A stretch of 26,699 nt of DNA, from the IMG/VR virus record IMGVR_UViG_3300032294_003186, positions 1 through 26,699 of that record. The stretch is one strand, 5' to 3'. Position 1 is the first letter of the stretch; each line of letters opens with the position of its first letter. Both the position numbers and the translations under genes were made by a program. Positions 7,318-17,171 of this stretch are shown here, in pieces. The notes under the pieces were generated by a model. The model was not told the DNA's origin and ran no database searches. It saw only the letters and a list, made by a program, of their open reading frames with translations. The stretch comes from a virus.

Positions 7318-7788
7318 ATGGCAGAAGGAGTAACATATGGTATATATTTCCCCTTTAGGAATTCAACCCGAGGGGATTATTTAGCTCTGACAGAATTAGA
7401 GTCTGAAGAAATAAAATCAGATTTAATTCATCTTTTATTAACAAGAAAAGGTTCAAGATATTTTTTACCTGATTTTGGAACTAGATTATATGAATTCATA
7501 TTCGAACCTTTCGATGGATTAACTTTCGATGCAATACAGTCAGATATAAGAGATTCAGTTGCAAAATATATGCCGAACTTATTGCTCAATAATATTACAA
7601 TTACACCTTTGGACCCACAGGAAGAATATGACATTGATACAAATCAAGCAGTAATTGGAAGTTCAGAATCACCAATATATAGATTCCCTGGTAAAGGAAC
7701 TGCAGAATATACCGCTAAAATCAAAATAGATTATTCAAATAATAAAAACACGTTTGCTCAAAGTGATTTTATTATAATCAATATTTAA
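7318..7788 (+). CDS. 25: gp25-like baseplate wedge protein (GPW/gp25 family)
   Basis: This 156-residue protein belongs to the gp25/W family, which nucleates sheath assembly on the baseplate in contractile tails. The diagnostic central stretch is clear: LTRKGSRYFLPDFGTRLYEF split as LTRKGSRYF (41-49) and LPDFGTRLYEFIFEPFD (50-66), then a helix (about 70-86) and NITITPLDP. Length agrees with the family (about 130). Residues 103-140 add a less conserved strand-rich tail. gp6 follows after a five-base gap, matching the common pairing of gp25 and gp6/J-like genes in contractile systems. This gene opens the structural region. Confidence 0.9.
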   Translation: MAEGVTYGIYFPFRNSTRGDYLALTELESEEIKSDLIHLLLTRKGSRYFLPDFGTRLYEFIFEPFDGLTFDAIQSDIRDSVAKYMPNLLLNNITITPLDPQEEYDIDTNQAVIGSSESPIYRFPGKGTAEYTAKIKIDYSNNKNTFAQSDFIIINI

Positions 7789-7793
7789 TAATA

Positions 7794-9632
7794 ATGGCAA
7801 ATCGTAAAATATCATATACAACCAGAGACTTTCAGGGAATTAGAACTGAACTTCTTAATTACGTAAGAACGTATTATCCTGAGTTAATTCAGGACTTTAA
7901 TGACGCCTCTGTGTTTTCGGTATTCATTGACCTCAATGCTGCTGTTGCCGATAACTTAAATTACCATATTGATAGAAGTGTACAAGAGACAGTTCTTCAG
8001 TATGCACAACAAAGGTCTTCAATTTATAACATTGCCAGAACTTACGGACTCAAACTACCAGGACAAAGACCTTCAGTTGCTCTTGTAGATTTTTCAATCA
8101 CAGTTCCAGCGTTTGGTGACAAAGAAGATGAAAGATATCTTGGAATCTTAACTAGAGGTTCACAAGTAACAGGTGCGGGTATTGTGTTCGAGAACATTTA
8201 TGATGTGGATTTTTCCTCACCATACAACGCACAAGGGTTTCCAAATAGACTTAAAATTCCAAACTTCAACGCCAACAACGTTTTAGTTAATTATACAATT
8301 ACAAAAAGAGAGTTGGTTGTTAATGGTATTACCAAAGTATTCAAAAAAGTAATTACGCCAAATGATGTCGTTCCATTTTTTGAACTATTCTTACCTGAAA
8401 AAAATGTTTTAGGTATTACAAGTGTTTTACTTAAAAGCGGAACCGAATACACAAACATACCAACAGCGGCAGAATTCTTAGGAGTTTCAAATAGATGGTA
8501 TGAAGTTGATGCTTTAGCGGAAGATAGAGTTTTTGTTGAAGACCCGACAAAAGTATCTGACCAACCAGGAATTAAAGTTGGAAGATATATTCAGACTTCT
8601 AATAGATTTATGAGTGAATATACGTCAGAAGGGTTTAAGAAAATGACTTTTGGTGGTGGTACAAATACGGCTCAAGATGCTCTTGACCAATTCACAACTT
8701 TAGGTACAACTTTGGATTTACAAAGATATTCTAATAATTTCTCACTTGGCTCGACATTGATACCTAACTCAACGTTATTTGTTCAATATAGAGTGGGTGG
8801 TGGTTTGGCTACAAACTTAGGTACAAATGTTATCAATCAGATTGGTACCGTTGCATTATTTGTTAATGGTCCTTCGGAATTGACAAACTCATCAGTGGTC
8901 AATTCTTTAAGAGCTAATAACGTGACAGCGGCCGTAGGAGGTGCTGGTATACCTTCATTAGAAGAAATTAGAAATTATGTTTCATTCAACTTCTCAGCCC
9001 AAAAAAGAGCGGTAACAGTACAAGATTATGAATCAATCATAAGAAATATGCCATCAGAGTTTGGAGCACCTGCAAAGGTTTCAGTAACTGAAAACGATAA
9101 TAAAATATTAATTCAACTTTTATCTTACGATACATCAGGAAGGCTCACAAATATTGTTTCAAATACATTAAGACAAAACATTGCCAACTATCTATCAAAT
9201 TATAGAATGATGAATGACTACATTTCAATCTTAACTGCTGAGGTAATTGACTTGAGTGTAGAAGTTTCAATCGTTTTAGATTCTGCGCAAAACTCAGGAC
9301 AAGTAATTGCAAATGTTATTGACAGAATTTCAACATACTTCAATCCACAAACTAGACAACTTGGACAAAATGTATATCTTTCAGAGTTAAGTAGTATTAT
9401 TCAAACACAGAATGGTGTTTTGACAGTTGCAGGACTAAATGTTTACAACTTAGTTGGAGGACAATACTCATCTGCAGAAACCTCAATGGAATACTCTGAC
9501 CCTGAAACGAAGAAGATTTTACCTGTGGATGATACTATCTTTGCACAACCTTCTCAGGTTTACCAAATTAGATATCCTAATAAGGATATTAAAGTTTCAG
9601 TCAAAAATTTCCAATCAGTTACATTCTCTTAA
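7794..9632 (+). CDS. 6: gp6-like baseplate wedge protein (baseplate J family)
   Basis: This 612-residue protein fits gp6, the baseplate wedge component that links wedges into a ring (related to J of Mu/P2). Signs are the N-terminal block beginning ISYTTRDFQGIRTELLNYVR with a conserved helix (VFIDLNAAVADNLNYHIDRS, about 42-61), a beta-rich middle, and a C-terminal block with the baseplate-J-like sequence SLEEIRNYVSFNFSAQKRAV near residues 385-405 followed by TVQDYESIIRNM. Length is close to T4 gp6 (660). It directly follows gp25. After its stop is a 94-base gap with no gene, so it probably ends a transcription unit. Confidence 0.88.
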   Translation: MANRKISYTTRDFQGIRTELLNYVRTYYPELIQDFNDASVFSVFIDLNAAVADNLNYHIDRSVQETVLQYAQQRSSIYNIARTYGLKLPGQRPSVALVDFSITVPAFGDKEDERYLGILTRGSQVTGAGIVFENIYDVDFSSPYNAQGFPNRLKIPNFNANNVLVNYTITKRELVVNGITKVFKKVITPNDVVPFFELFLPEKNVLGITSVLLKSGTEYTNIPTAAEFLGVSNRWYEVDALAEDRVFVEDPTKVSDQPGIKVGRYIQTSNRFMSEYTSEGFKKMTFGGGTNTAQDALDQFTTLGTTLDLQRYSNNFSLGSTLIPNSTLFVQYRVGGGLATNLGTNVINQIGTVALFVNGPSELTNSSVVNSLRANNVTAAVGGAGIPSLEEIRNYVSFNFSAQKRAVTVQDYESIIRNMPSEFGAPAKVSVTENDNKILIQLLSYDTSGRLTNIVSNTLRQNIANYLSNYRMMNDYISILTAEVIDLSVEVSIVLDSAQNSGQVIANVIDRISTYFNPQTRQLGQNVYLSELSSIIQTQNGVLTVAGLNVYNLVGGQYSSAETSMEYSDPETKKILPVDDTIFAQPSQVYQIRYPNKDIKVSVKNFQSVTFS

Positions 9633-9726
9633 CACATTTATTTATTAATTGTTTGACCTATACTTTAATTGTGTATGTGTGCACCTTCAAAAATAACACA
9701 TAAACTATTTATAAGAAAAGGTATTG
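9633..9726 (+). other. Intergenic gap between gp6 and the 1644-residue gene
   Basis: AT-rich, with no gene. It holds TATTTATTAA at 9639-9648, a perfect 7-bp inverted repeat TATGTGT/ACACATA (9674-9680 and 9696-9702, 15-base loop) and then TAAACTATTTATAA at 9701-9714. The hairpin lacks a T-run and is a poor terminator; an operator or chance are both possible. Confidence 0.4.
9701..9714 (+). promoter_or_regulatory. TAAACTATTTATAA element, copy 1
   Basis: This 14-base sequence recurs exactly at 18276-18289. Both copies sit 12-14 bases before the start of a multi-gene structural unit. TATTTATA is the reverse complement of the T4 late promoter core TATAAATA. The + strand orientation therefore does not match T4, so this is a candidate phage-specific late element only. 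Confidence 0.35.
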
Positions 9727-12700
9727 ATGGGTCAATCTTACAGAATAAGAACCGAACTTGGGGTTAACAAAGCTATTAACGTAGATTTAGAACAGGATTT
9801 TGAATTTTTAGAGATTCTATCTTTGAAAATTCAACAAGCAGAAATCTACACAAGAAATTGTTCTGATTATGGTGTTTTAGTTGGTAGAGTAACTGCGAAC
9901 AACGGATTTGGGATACCTAATGCCAGAGTATCCGTGTTCATACCAATTGACGAAATCGACGAGTCGAATCCATTAATATCATCAATATACCCTTATAAAT
10001 CACCAACAGATAAAAATGAGGATGGATATAGATACAATCTATTACCATATGAAAAATCTTACTCAACACACGCGGCTACAGGTACGTTACCTTCACGAGG
10101 GGATTCACTAACAGGCTCAACCGCAGTTGAAATCTACGACAAGTATTATAAGTTTACCGCAAAAACTAATGAGAGTGGGGATTACATGATTATGGGTGCT
10201 CCGTTAGGTTCTCAAACAATTGTTATGGACGTTGATTTGTCTGACATTGGAGAGTTTTCTTTGACACCACAAGATTTAATTCGAATGGGATTAGCCACAG
10301 AAGCACAAGTTGCGGGTAACAGATTCAAAACTTCATCTGACTTAAATTCTTTACCTCAAATTGTAAATCTAACAAAACTAATCGAGGTTTCTCCATTGTG
10401 GGGAGACCCTGATATATGCCAAATTGCAGTTAATAGGTTGGACTTTGATTTAAGGGATGATGCAAATATTAACATTCAACCTACAGCGGTTTTTATGGGT
10501 TCAATCTTCTCGACCGCTGAAAGATTCAGAGTTAGAAAAAATTGTAGACCAAGAGATGACATGGGTAATTTATGTGGATTAGTTGCAGGACCTGGTCAAA
10601 TTCTTGCTGTAAGACAAACCATACAACAGGATTCCAATGGAAATCCAATCTTAGAACAATATGAATTGGAACAAGCGGGAAATGTGATTGATGGGGATGG
10701 AACATGGTTGACAGAGTTACCAATGAATTTGGATTATTTTATTACGAATGAGTTTGGTGAAAAAACACTTTCGAGTGACCCTTCAATTGGTATACCAAGT
10801 AAGGCGAAATATAGGTTCAAAATAAGATGGCAACAGGCGGGAACTCTTACACAACAAACTAGAAGAGCAAACTTTTTAGTTCCAAATGTTAGAGAATATG
10901 GATGGATTAATCCAGTTAATGACCCTAACTACTCAACCAACGTAACTGTTAAAAATAAATTAAGGAGTTCATATTATTTTGGTTTAGATTGGAATGGATA
11001 TGTACCAAGTGGTTCTACAGGATTTTCTGGTTCCGAGAGAATACAGAAATTAAATGAAATTATTGATTGTCAAGACACATTTTACGAATTCAAGTTTAGT
11101 AGAGTGTATACTGTTTCAAACTTAATTGACGAATATAAAAAGGGAGGGAGAGGAAGATTTATTGGAATTAAAGAAATTGATGATTCGGCATGTGAATCAA
11201 CAGTAAATAAATTCCCTACAAACGACGGATTCAAAAATTTCAATTTATTGTTTTTTTTGTTTTCAATATTAATGCAATTATTACAAGTAATTTCGATACC
11301 ATTATTAATTGTTATTCACGTTTTGGCATTTGTTTGGAACACTCTTGTTACATTCAAAGATATCTTTAACGTATTGATGGGTATTCTGACGGGATATTTT
11401 TTATTTTTAGCGATAAAAAACTTCGTATTTGGTGGAAAAGAACAAACTTTAGCGGCTAACTATACTGCTGCGGCTATTACTGCAGCTGCCTTTCTTGTTA
11501 CTGCAGCCCTTGCACCTGTATTTACTTTAGCGGCTTTGGCGGCACAAGCTGCGGCCGCAGCTTATTTCGCTGTGGCTTCCCAAAACTTAATCACGGCATT
11601 TGCGTTATCAGGAGTGTTGATACTATTCAATTTAGCCTTCAGATTATTCAAGGGACAACCAGTAAAAGGATTCAACTTACCTGTGATTTTGTATCCTGAT
11701 TGTACTGCGTGTGATTGTGGAACAAGTGTTGCGGGAGTTGAAAATCAAAGTTCACTATTGAGTACTTTATTAACACAATTTTCTAATCCAGGTTTATATT
11801 ATAATAATTTAGAGACACCTGTTAAAGATTTTATAAGTACATTGTCACCTATTAATCAACCAACACAAGATGATGTGCCAATAATATCTTATTCATTTTC
11901 AACAACTATTGGTGGTAATAATGATGTCGAGAATAATAATGAAAAGTATAAAACAATGAAAGCAGATATTGCTTCACTCACAAATGGAAAAGAGTTTTAT
12001 ACATATTCAAACTACATACCCTTCGGAGAAAGAATAAATAACTTTAATTTAAGACAAAAATATTTCAATGGGATAAATAGAATTAGTGTTTCATTCGATT
12101 CTAATGCGGTCAAGCACTATGACAACACAATGGTATTGATTTATGATGTACCATTAGATTCGGGTTCATTGTTAACATTTGTAAACCCTTTAGCAACGAG
12201 GGATGTTAATGCGACATACACAGGAAATACTGGACCGTTTGTTAGAGGTATTAGTGGTACCCCGCTTAATCCAGGAGTATCAACATATAATGTAGAATAT
12301 TGTGACCCAAATAACCAATTAAATAATCTGAGTGTTAGTTATCTTTTAAGTTCAGGTTCGAATCTGAATAACTATAAATTCCCAACAGACGTAGAATATT
12401 TTCAAGTAATTACAGGATTAACAGTTAGTGAAGCGTCAACAATATGGGATACAACGACTAGTGGACTATTACCAAATATAATGGAATCTGGAACTGTTGT
12501 GATTTACGAACAACAAAGAATAGTTTCTTGGGAAGGGTCACCAGTTAATACGCCTGAACTTAAAATAGCAGATTTGTTCGAATCATTTTCAGAAAAATAT
12601 ATAATAATATTACAAAGAGGTGTTGACCCTTATTCACCAATTTACAAAAACAAATATGGTTTAGGAAAATTATTTGGTTTAAGTAATGAGGATGATATCA

Positions 12701-14661
12701 TAGTAACAGCTGATACAAGGTTAAACATACCTATTCAGAAACTACCTGATGGTGATATTTCAGTACAAAAATTCAATTCACAAGACGATATTTTTTACCC
12801 TTCACATTTCTTTAGAGCAAACAGTACGGACTTTAGTGCTTTCACAACTAGTTTGGTTGGTTATTATGGAAGTTATGATGCTATCAATCGACCTAACTTT
12901 ACCTCAGTGAGTAATGTTAATGGGGTTAATTGTATGGTAACATCAACGTCAAACGATGTTTGGACAAGTGGACTTAATCAACCCGCGAAGTATGAAACAT
13001 CTGAGGACTTGTCGGGAGGGGCTTACTATTATGTTAAAGGAGGGGCTAATCCTTCGTTAACAAAAATTACATACTTTAGTAATGTATTGTTACCATCATT
13101 TACTGCAAGTCCGATGAGTATAAGCTCAAGAATAAATAATGTTATGAGGACTGACAGAATTCCTTCATCAGATGTTTTGGATGGTTCAGATTGGACATAT
13201 AACCCTTCTTTGTTACAACAAAATTTAGGTTTTGCAGTTTATTTCATAGATGATTCTGGTTCAGCGATTCAAGCAACAAGTTATTCAACTGGAGCAGATA
13301 TCGTACCACCGTATATTGAAGGACAATACGCATCAACAAATGTTTTCGAAACAATGAATACTTGTTCGGAGGTTGTGGATTTGAATTGTTATGAAGGTAT
13401 TGGGACTGACTTTAGAGTTAATCCAACTTGTCCAACCAAAGACGCTGTTGTTGGAGGTTGTTATCAATTCTTGAGGAGACCTTTAAGAGATATCAATAAA
13501 GATATTGATAATTTCAACGAGTGGGCGTATCGATGGAGATTTTTTTATGGGTTATGTCAAGGAGTGTTATCACAATCTTTTGTAAATAATTGGGTTAATG
13601 GTGGTTTGTACATGTATCCAATTCAAGTTGATACATATTTTGATTCTCAAAACAAACCGTTACCTCCTGAATTTTGTAAGGATTTAATATTTTTTGAAGA
13701 AACAAGTAATAATTTTTACTACAGAAGCAGTCCATACAACGAATCTACTAATAAGTTTATCGGGAAGTTTGCTACTCAAGATGGAGCATTAAATACCCTC
13801 AATCTTTTATCGCCAACAACAATTATGAATTTGGGTATGAAAGATAGTTTTTATAATGAAATAATACTTGGTGAAGCAGATACTGCAGCGTATGTTATGG
13901 GACAAATGGATTCAACATCTTATTCAGACCCATCTGATTTGATTAACTTATTCGTTATTTCAAGAATCACAGATGAGAATTTTTTACAACGTATGTTAAG
14001 TGGAGGGGATAATGGTATTGACCAATTGTTTTCTAGACCTCAGTTGAGAATTGACGGAGACTTGGCACAACTTTTATCGATAAACTCAGAAATGGGTGTG
14101 ATTAAGTTTTCACCTGAATACTATCAATTAGTTACAGGACAAGTTGGTCCTGTAGAAGTTTTGGGAACGGCTTCTAAACCAGTGGTTGCTGTTTGGTTTT
14201 CATCAACAACTGAAGATTTACAGTTTAAGGACTATTTGACTCCAGGTAGAATTAACTTCAGAGCAAATAATAACTCAGTTAACTACCCATATCCTTACGG
14301 AATTAAATCACAGGTTGTTCCTTTCTATCAGTGGAAATTGACTACACAAACGCCAATTTTTGGTTCAGAGTTAAATAATTGGGCAACAAGTTATGTTGAT
14401 ATAGTTCAAGATAGACCTTATCAATCGTTGGATAGAACAAGTTTAACAAGTCCGAATTACTTCAGACCTCTTACAAGTACTGTTACCGATTTATATGCAA
14501 GAGGATATATTTTCAGTGTGAATGCAAATGGAACGTATTCAACAACTGGTGCGTCTTCAGGTAGATTTATAGTTGGTGCACCATTTCATTTTTACTTCGG
14601 ATTAATCAAAGGTGAAAGTGCTTTGGATAAATTCAAAACAAAATACTCGTTAAGTGAATAA
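9727..14661 (+). CDS. Very large virion structural protein with membrane-like core (gp7 position)
   Basis: This 1644-residue protein follows gp6, the place of baseplate wedge gp7 (about 1030 residues) in many T4-like phages, but I cannot confirm homology. Residues about 48-178 resemble a carboxypeptidase-regulatory/Ig-like domain (GRVTANNGFGIPNARVSVFIP, cut as GRVTANNGFG and IPNARVSVFIP; later TNESGDYMIMGAPLGSQTI), with a long insertion. Residues about 506-642 are strikingly hydrophobic: two or three Leu/Ile/Phe-rich helices, then an Ala-rich stretch (about 577-622) and another Leu-rich helix. A cysteine cluster, CTACDC, follows directly. The remaining 1000 residues look like beta-rich tail protein, with an aromatic WAYRWRFFYGLCQG segment near 1264-1277. 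The start is ATG 9727, preceded by AAAAGG, one of the few Shine-Dalgarno-like leaders; a TTG one codon upstream is less likely. The stop overlaps the next gene by eight bases. Confidence 0.75.
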   Translation: MGQSYRIRTELGVNKAINVDLEQDFEFLEILSLKIQQAEIYTRNCSDYGVLVGRVTANNGFGIPNARVSVFIPIDEIDESNPLISSIYPYKSPTDKNEDGYRYNLLPYEKSYSTHAATGTLPSRGDSLTGSTAVEIYDKYYKFTAKTNESGDYMIMGAPLGSQTIVMDVDLSDIGEFSLTPQDLIRMGLATEAQVAGNRFKTSSDLNSLPQIVNLTKLIEVSPLWGDPDICQIAVNRLDFDLRDDANINIQPTAVFMGSIFSTAERFRVRKNCRPRDDMGNLCGLVAGPGQILAVRQTIQQDSNGNPILEQYELEQAGNVIDGDGTWLTELPMNLDYFITNEFGEKTLSSDPSIGIPSKAKYRFKIRWQQAGTLTQQTRRANFLVPNVREYGWINPVNDPNYSTNVTVKNKLRSSYYFGLDWNGYVPSGSTGFSGSERIQKLNEIIDCQDTFYEFKFSRVYTVSNLIDEYKKGGRGRFIGIKEIDDSACESTVNKFPTNDGFKNFNLLFFLFSILMQLLQVISIPLLIVIHVLAFVWNTLVTFKDIFNVLMGILTGYFLFLAIKNFVFGGKEQTLAANYTAAAITAAAFLVTAALAPVFTLAALAAQAAAAAYFAVASQNLITAFALSGVLILFNLAFRLFKGQPVKGFNLPVILYPDCTACDCGTSVAGVENQSSLLSTLLTQFSNPGLYYNNLETPVKDFISTLSPINQPTQDDVPIISYSFSTTIGGNNDVENNNEKYKTMKADIASLTNGKEFYTYSNYIPFGERINNFNLRQKYFNGINRISVSFDSNAVKHYDNTMVLIYDVPLDSGSLLTFVNPLATRDVNATYTGNTGPFVRGISGTPLNPGVSTYNVEYCDPNNQLNNLSVSYLLSSGSNLNNYKFPTDVEYFQVITGLTVSEASTIWDTTTSGLLPNIMESGTVVIYEQQRIVSWEGSPVNTPELKIADLFESFSEKYIIILQRGVDPYSPIYKNKYGLGKLFGLSNEDDIIVTADTRLNIPIQKLPDGDISVQKFNSQDDIFYPSHFFRANSTDFSAFTTSLVGYYGSYDAINRPNFTSVSNVNGVNCMVTSTSNDVWTSGLNQPAKYETSEDLSGGAYYYVKGGANPSLTKITYFSNVLLPSFTASPMSISSRINNVMRTDRIPSSDVLDGSDWTYNPSLLQQNLGFAVYFIDDSGSAIQATSYSTGADIVPPYIEGQYASTNVFETMNTCSEVVDLNCYEGIGTDFRVNPTCPTKDAVVGGCYQFLRRPLRDINKDIDNFNEWAYRWRFFYGLCQGVLSQSFVNNWVNGGLYMYPIQVDTYFDSQNKPLPPEFCKDLIFFEETSNNFYYRSSPYNESTNKFIGKFATQDGALNTLNLLSPTTIMNLGMKDSFYNEIILGEADTAAYVMGQMDSTSYSDPSDLINLFVISRITDENFLQRMLSGGDNGIDQLFSRPQLRIDGDLAQLLSINSEMGVIKFSPEYYQLVTGQVGPVEVLGTASKPVVAVWFSSTTEDLQFKDYLTPGRINFRANNNSVNYPYPYGIKSQVVPFYQWKLTTQTPIFGSELNNWATSYVDIVQDRPYQSLDRTSLTSPNYFRPLTSTVTDLYARGYIFSVNANGTYSTTGASSGRFIVGAPFHFYFGLIKGESALDKFKTKYSLSE
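11239..11655 (+). other. Membrane-like hydrophobic core inside the large structural protein
   Basis: Codons 505-643 of the gene at 9727 encode about four to six potential membrane-spanning segments in a row, beginning LLFFLFSILMQLLQVIS and ending LSGVLILFNLAFRLF. Short charged links (KDIF, KNFVFGGKE) separate some of them. This composition is typical of membrane proteins rather than baseplate wedges. Confidence 0.7.
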
Positions 14662-16342
14662 GTATACAATCATACCAAGTAACCTTTTGTTTAAGTCTGC
14701 TCCGTTCGTAGATGAGAAGATTTCTATTTCCTTAGACCAAACGAGTCAACAGATAACCGAATATGATAGAAGTGTAACTTTGAGTTTAGCTCAAGTATAT
14801 GATGATGAGAGACAAATCACACAAGTTTATAGACCTACGTTCAAGGTTACATATCTTTATGCCAACACATACACAGGAACCACAAACTATTTACCATTTC
14901 AAAATAATCTATTCTATGTTGACCCAATAGATTCTATGACAACCACAATTTGGAAAGGATTTCCGCAGTATTACGAATTTGATATTTTCAGACCACCAAT
15001 TGATGACCAACACATTAATTATAAATCCAAAAGTGCTTACACATATAATTGGAATTTTTATTTAACCTATGCTTACAATAATAACTATGATAAAAGGTTG
15101 ACCTACTACTCCGAAACAGGAAATAACATTAACTGGATTGCGAAAGATGGAATACCATTTACAATTACTAATGCAACAAATAATGGTAGTGGTGTAATAA
15201 GACTTGAATGTGTTGCTCCTCATGGACTTACACAAGGAGAATATGTTGAACTGTCCCTTTCTTACAGAAACTCGAACATATTTGAGGTATATAATTTGGG
15301 TAATGGAAATTTTGGTAGTGATGTGTATATATTCAACATTTTGAATATAGGATTTACTGGAAATACATTTAATAACGGAGTAACAGGAACTTTCAAGAGA
15401 GTAATCAATCCTGATAATATGGAAACGAAGTCAAAATACTACATTAGGGAAAATAAAGTACTCACGAATGTAGACGACTTGATTGTTACTAAAGCGGGGT
15501 TTGAAAAAAATGTATTTTCAGAAGAAATGAAATTTGAGTTTAGTTCAATTACACCAAATAAAGTTTCGAGAATATCCCAAAAAACAAGTAGTAATGCGTA
15601 TGATATTACTTCTTCATATGATTTAGATTTTAGTAACTTAAGAGATAATCAAAAAAGACCAATCACTGAAATATACCTAACTGCAATATTCAGAGGGTTT
15701 TCAGGATACTTCAATCAGCCGAACAATAACGTGGGTTTGAAACAAGGTTGGGAATTTAATATTACAAAAACACCAAATGCATGGTGGGATTTGAATAATA
15801 CTAATTCAAACACAAACATTCCTGTTTCAGGATATACAAAAACTAGTGGAACCACGAAAACATTTTATTATAATCAAAACCTTAAAATTGATGATGTCAT
15901 CGACGGTGATTTCTGTGAGTGGAATGATTACGAGCAATTAGAAAGAGTGATATCTAACTATCATCAAAAGATAAAGTATAACCAAAATGTATTTCAAACT
16001 ACAAACAATTATAGTACCAACTCACCAGGGTTTTACTATAAGGCACACAACCCAATGACAATCAGAGTCTTTTCAGACTATGTTGAAACGGGAGATGTTA
16101 ATTTTGTGGAGCAAGTACCACAGTGGTCTTTCTTTTCAAGTTCTGACCAAGAATTTAGATGGAGAGATTTATATACTTACGGATTTATTGATAACTTAGG
16201 AAGAGGTGTGGATTATCCTTATTTGAATACTTCCCAATATCCTTTCACAGATATAGTTTTCCGATTAATACCTGAAGGAACAAATCAAAATACCCAAGGT
16301 TTCAGCGGAGAGATAAAACCATTAATTGATAGATGTGAATAA
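14654..16342 (+). CDS. Putative baseplate/tail structural protein (gp8 position)
   Basis: This 562-residue protein is rich in Asn, Thr, Tyr and Phe and poor in cysteine, as beta-rich virion proteins are. By order (gp25, gp6, gp7-like, then this) it stands where baseplate wedge gp8 is found, but it is much longer than T4 gp8 (334) and I see no firm motif match. The last third looks most conserved in character: a helix with YHQKIKYNQN (about 440-449), then WSFFSSSDQEFRWRDLYTYG (about 488-507), then VDYPYLNTSQYPF. It starts at GTG 14654 inside the last codons of the previous gene (GTGAATAA, eight-base overlap), so translational coupling is likely. Structural role confident, exact identity not. 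Confidence 0.62.
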   Translation: MNKYTIIPSNLLFKSAPFVDEKISISLDQTSQQITEYDRSVTLSLAQVYDDERQITQVYRPTFKVTYLYANTYTGTTNYLPFQNNLFYVDPIDSMTTTIWKGFPQYYEFDIFRPPIDDQHINYKSKSAYTYNWNFYLTYAYNNNYDKRLTYYSETGNNINWIAKDGIPFTITNATNNGSGVIRLECVAPHGLTQGEYVELSLSYRNSNIFEVYNLGNGNFGSDVYIFNILNIGFTGNTFNNGVTGTFKRVINPDNMETKSKYYIRENKVLTNVDDLIVTKAGFEKNVFSEEMKFEFSSITPNKVSRISQKTSSNAYDITSSYDLDFSNLRDNQKRPITEIYLTAIFRGFSGYFNQPNNNVGLKQGWEFNITKTPNAWWDLNNTNSNTNIPVSGYTKTSGTTKTFYYNQNLKIDDVIDGDFCEWNDYEQLERVISNYHQKIKYNQNVFQTTNNYSTNSPGFYYKAHNPMTIRVFSDYVETGDVNFVEQVPQWSFFSSSDQEFRWRDLYTYGFIDNLGRGVDYPYLNTSQYPFTDIVFRLIPEGTNQNTQGFSGEIKPLIDRCE

Positions 16343-17171
16343 TTTTGTAATCAAACAGGATTTAGTTCCTACTGCAAAACAAATCAATATTCCAGTAAAA
16401 CTTACTTGGGATTATCTTGGTTTGGATATGGCAATAAATGAATATGAATCTGTTGTTATAGGTGAAGTAATTGGTGTTGGGAGAGACTTCGAAGTTTCAA
16501 GATTTGCTCATGCACCAGCAACAGGTACAACTGACTCAACAGCAATCAATTATGAATTCTACTTTTATTCTGGAGGGTCATTAGACGACATAGCGAATTG
16601 GAGAATCAATTATATCTCTGAAGGATTCACACCACAAGAAATATATTATTATTCGAATAATTTTTCCAACTCGTTTTTTAAGTTAGACTTATATGATACA
16701 CCTGATGATAAAACACAAAAAAACTATATAACTATTATCATTCCTACTCAACAAGGTTTGAAGATGCAAACTCAAATGCAGAGAACACAGGTTCAAATTA
16801 ATAGACCAAAGTTTGTTTTAGATTACATTGGTGACAAAGAAGGTTTTTTTATCTATTGGTTGAAGACGATAGAATTCTTGGCGATTGACACGTTCTATAT
16901 GAGTGCAAAGTTTTTCAATGCGAAGACAGGTCAGTTTACCAAGATGATGACGGGTAATGGCACAGACCCATTGGACTTTACAAATGGACCACAGTCAGAT
17001 ATACCAGGAATCGGACAGGCTAAATTCAATTTCGATAATACACAGTTTTTCTACTACACTGTCAAATTGGATTATTTGACACAGACATATCAGATATTCA
17101 ATACGAAGAATCAAAGATTAGGGACAAACATACCCATAAAATGGTTTGAATACGTAAACCCACCTCAATAA
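16335..17171 (+). CDS. Putative virion structural protein, 278 residues
   Basis: I do not recognise this protein. It is a beta-rich, aromatic and Asn/Gln-rich protein without cysteine or membrane segment. A GGSLDDIANWRINYISEGF stretch near residues 77-95 and a Gln-rich MQTQMQRTQVQINRP stretch near 142-156 stand out. I chose GTG 16335 rather than TTG 16326 because it recreates the same GTGAATAA start/stop overlap seen at 14654 and gives an N-terminus (MNNFVIKQDLVP) similar to MNKYTIIPSN of the upstream gene. It ends with TAATG, sharing one base with the next start. Its place among overlapping structural genes supports a baseplate or tail role. Confidence 0.6.
   Translation: MNNFVIKQDLVPTAKQINIPVKLTWDYLGLDMAINEYESVVIGEVIGVGRDFEVSRFAHAPATGTTDSTAINYEFYFYSGGSLDDIANWRINYISEGFTPQEIYYYSNNFSNSFFKLDLYDTPDDKTQKNYITIIIPTQQGLKMQTQMQRTQVQINRPKFVLDYIGDKEGFFIYWLKTIEFLAIDTFYMSAKFFNAKTGQFTKMMTGNGTDPLDFTNGPQSDIPGIGQAKFNFDNTQFFYYTVKLDYLTQTYQIFNTKNQRLGTNIPIKWFEYVNPPQ

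Noticed and set aside
9674-9702. TATGTGT/ACACATA hairpin after gp6 as a terminator
   Set aside because: The stem is only 7 bp, the loop is 15 bases and no T-run follows, so it is kept only as a note in the intergenic entry.
15012-15030. T4 late promoter-like TATAAATC near 15019
   Set aside because: It lies inside a structural gene far from any start, and similar AT-rich octamers are expected by chance in this composition.
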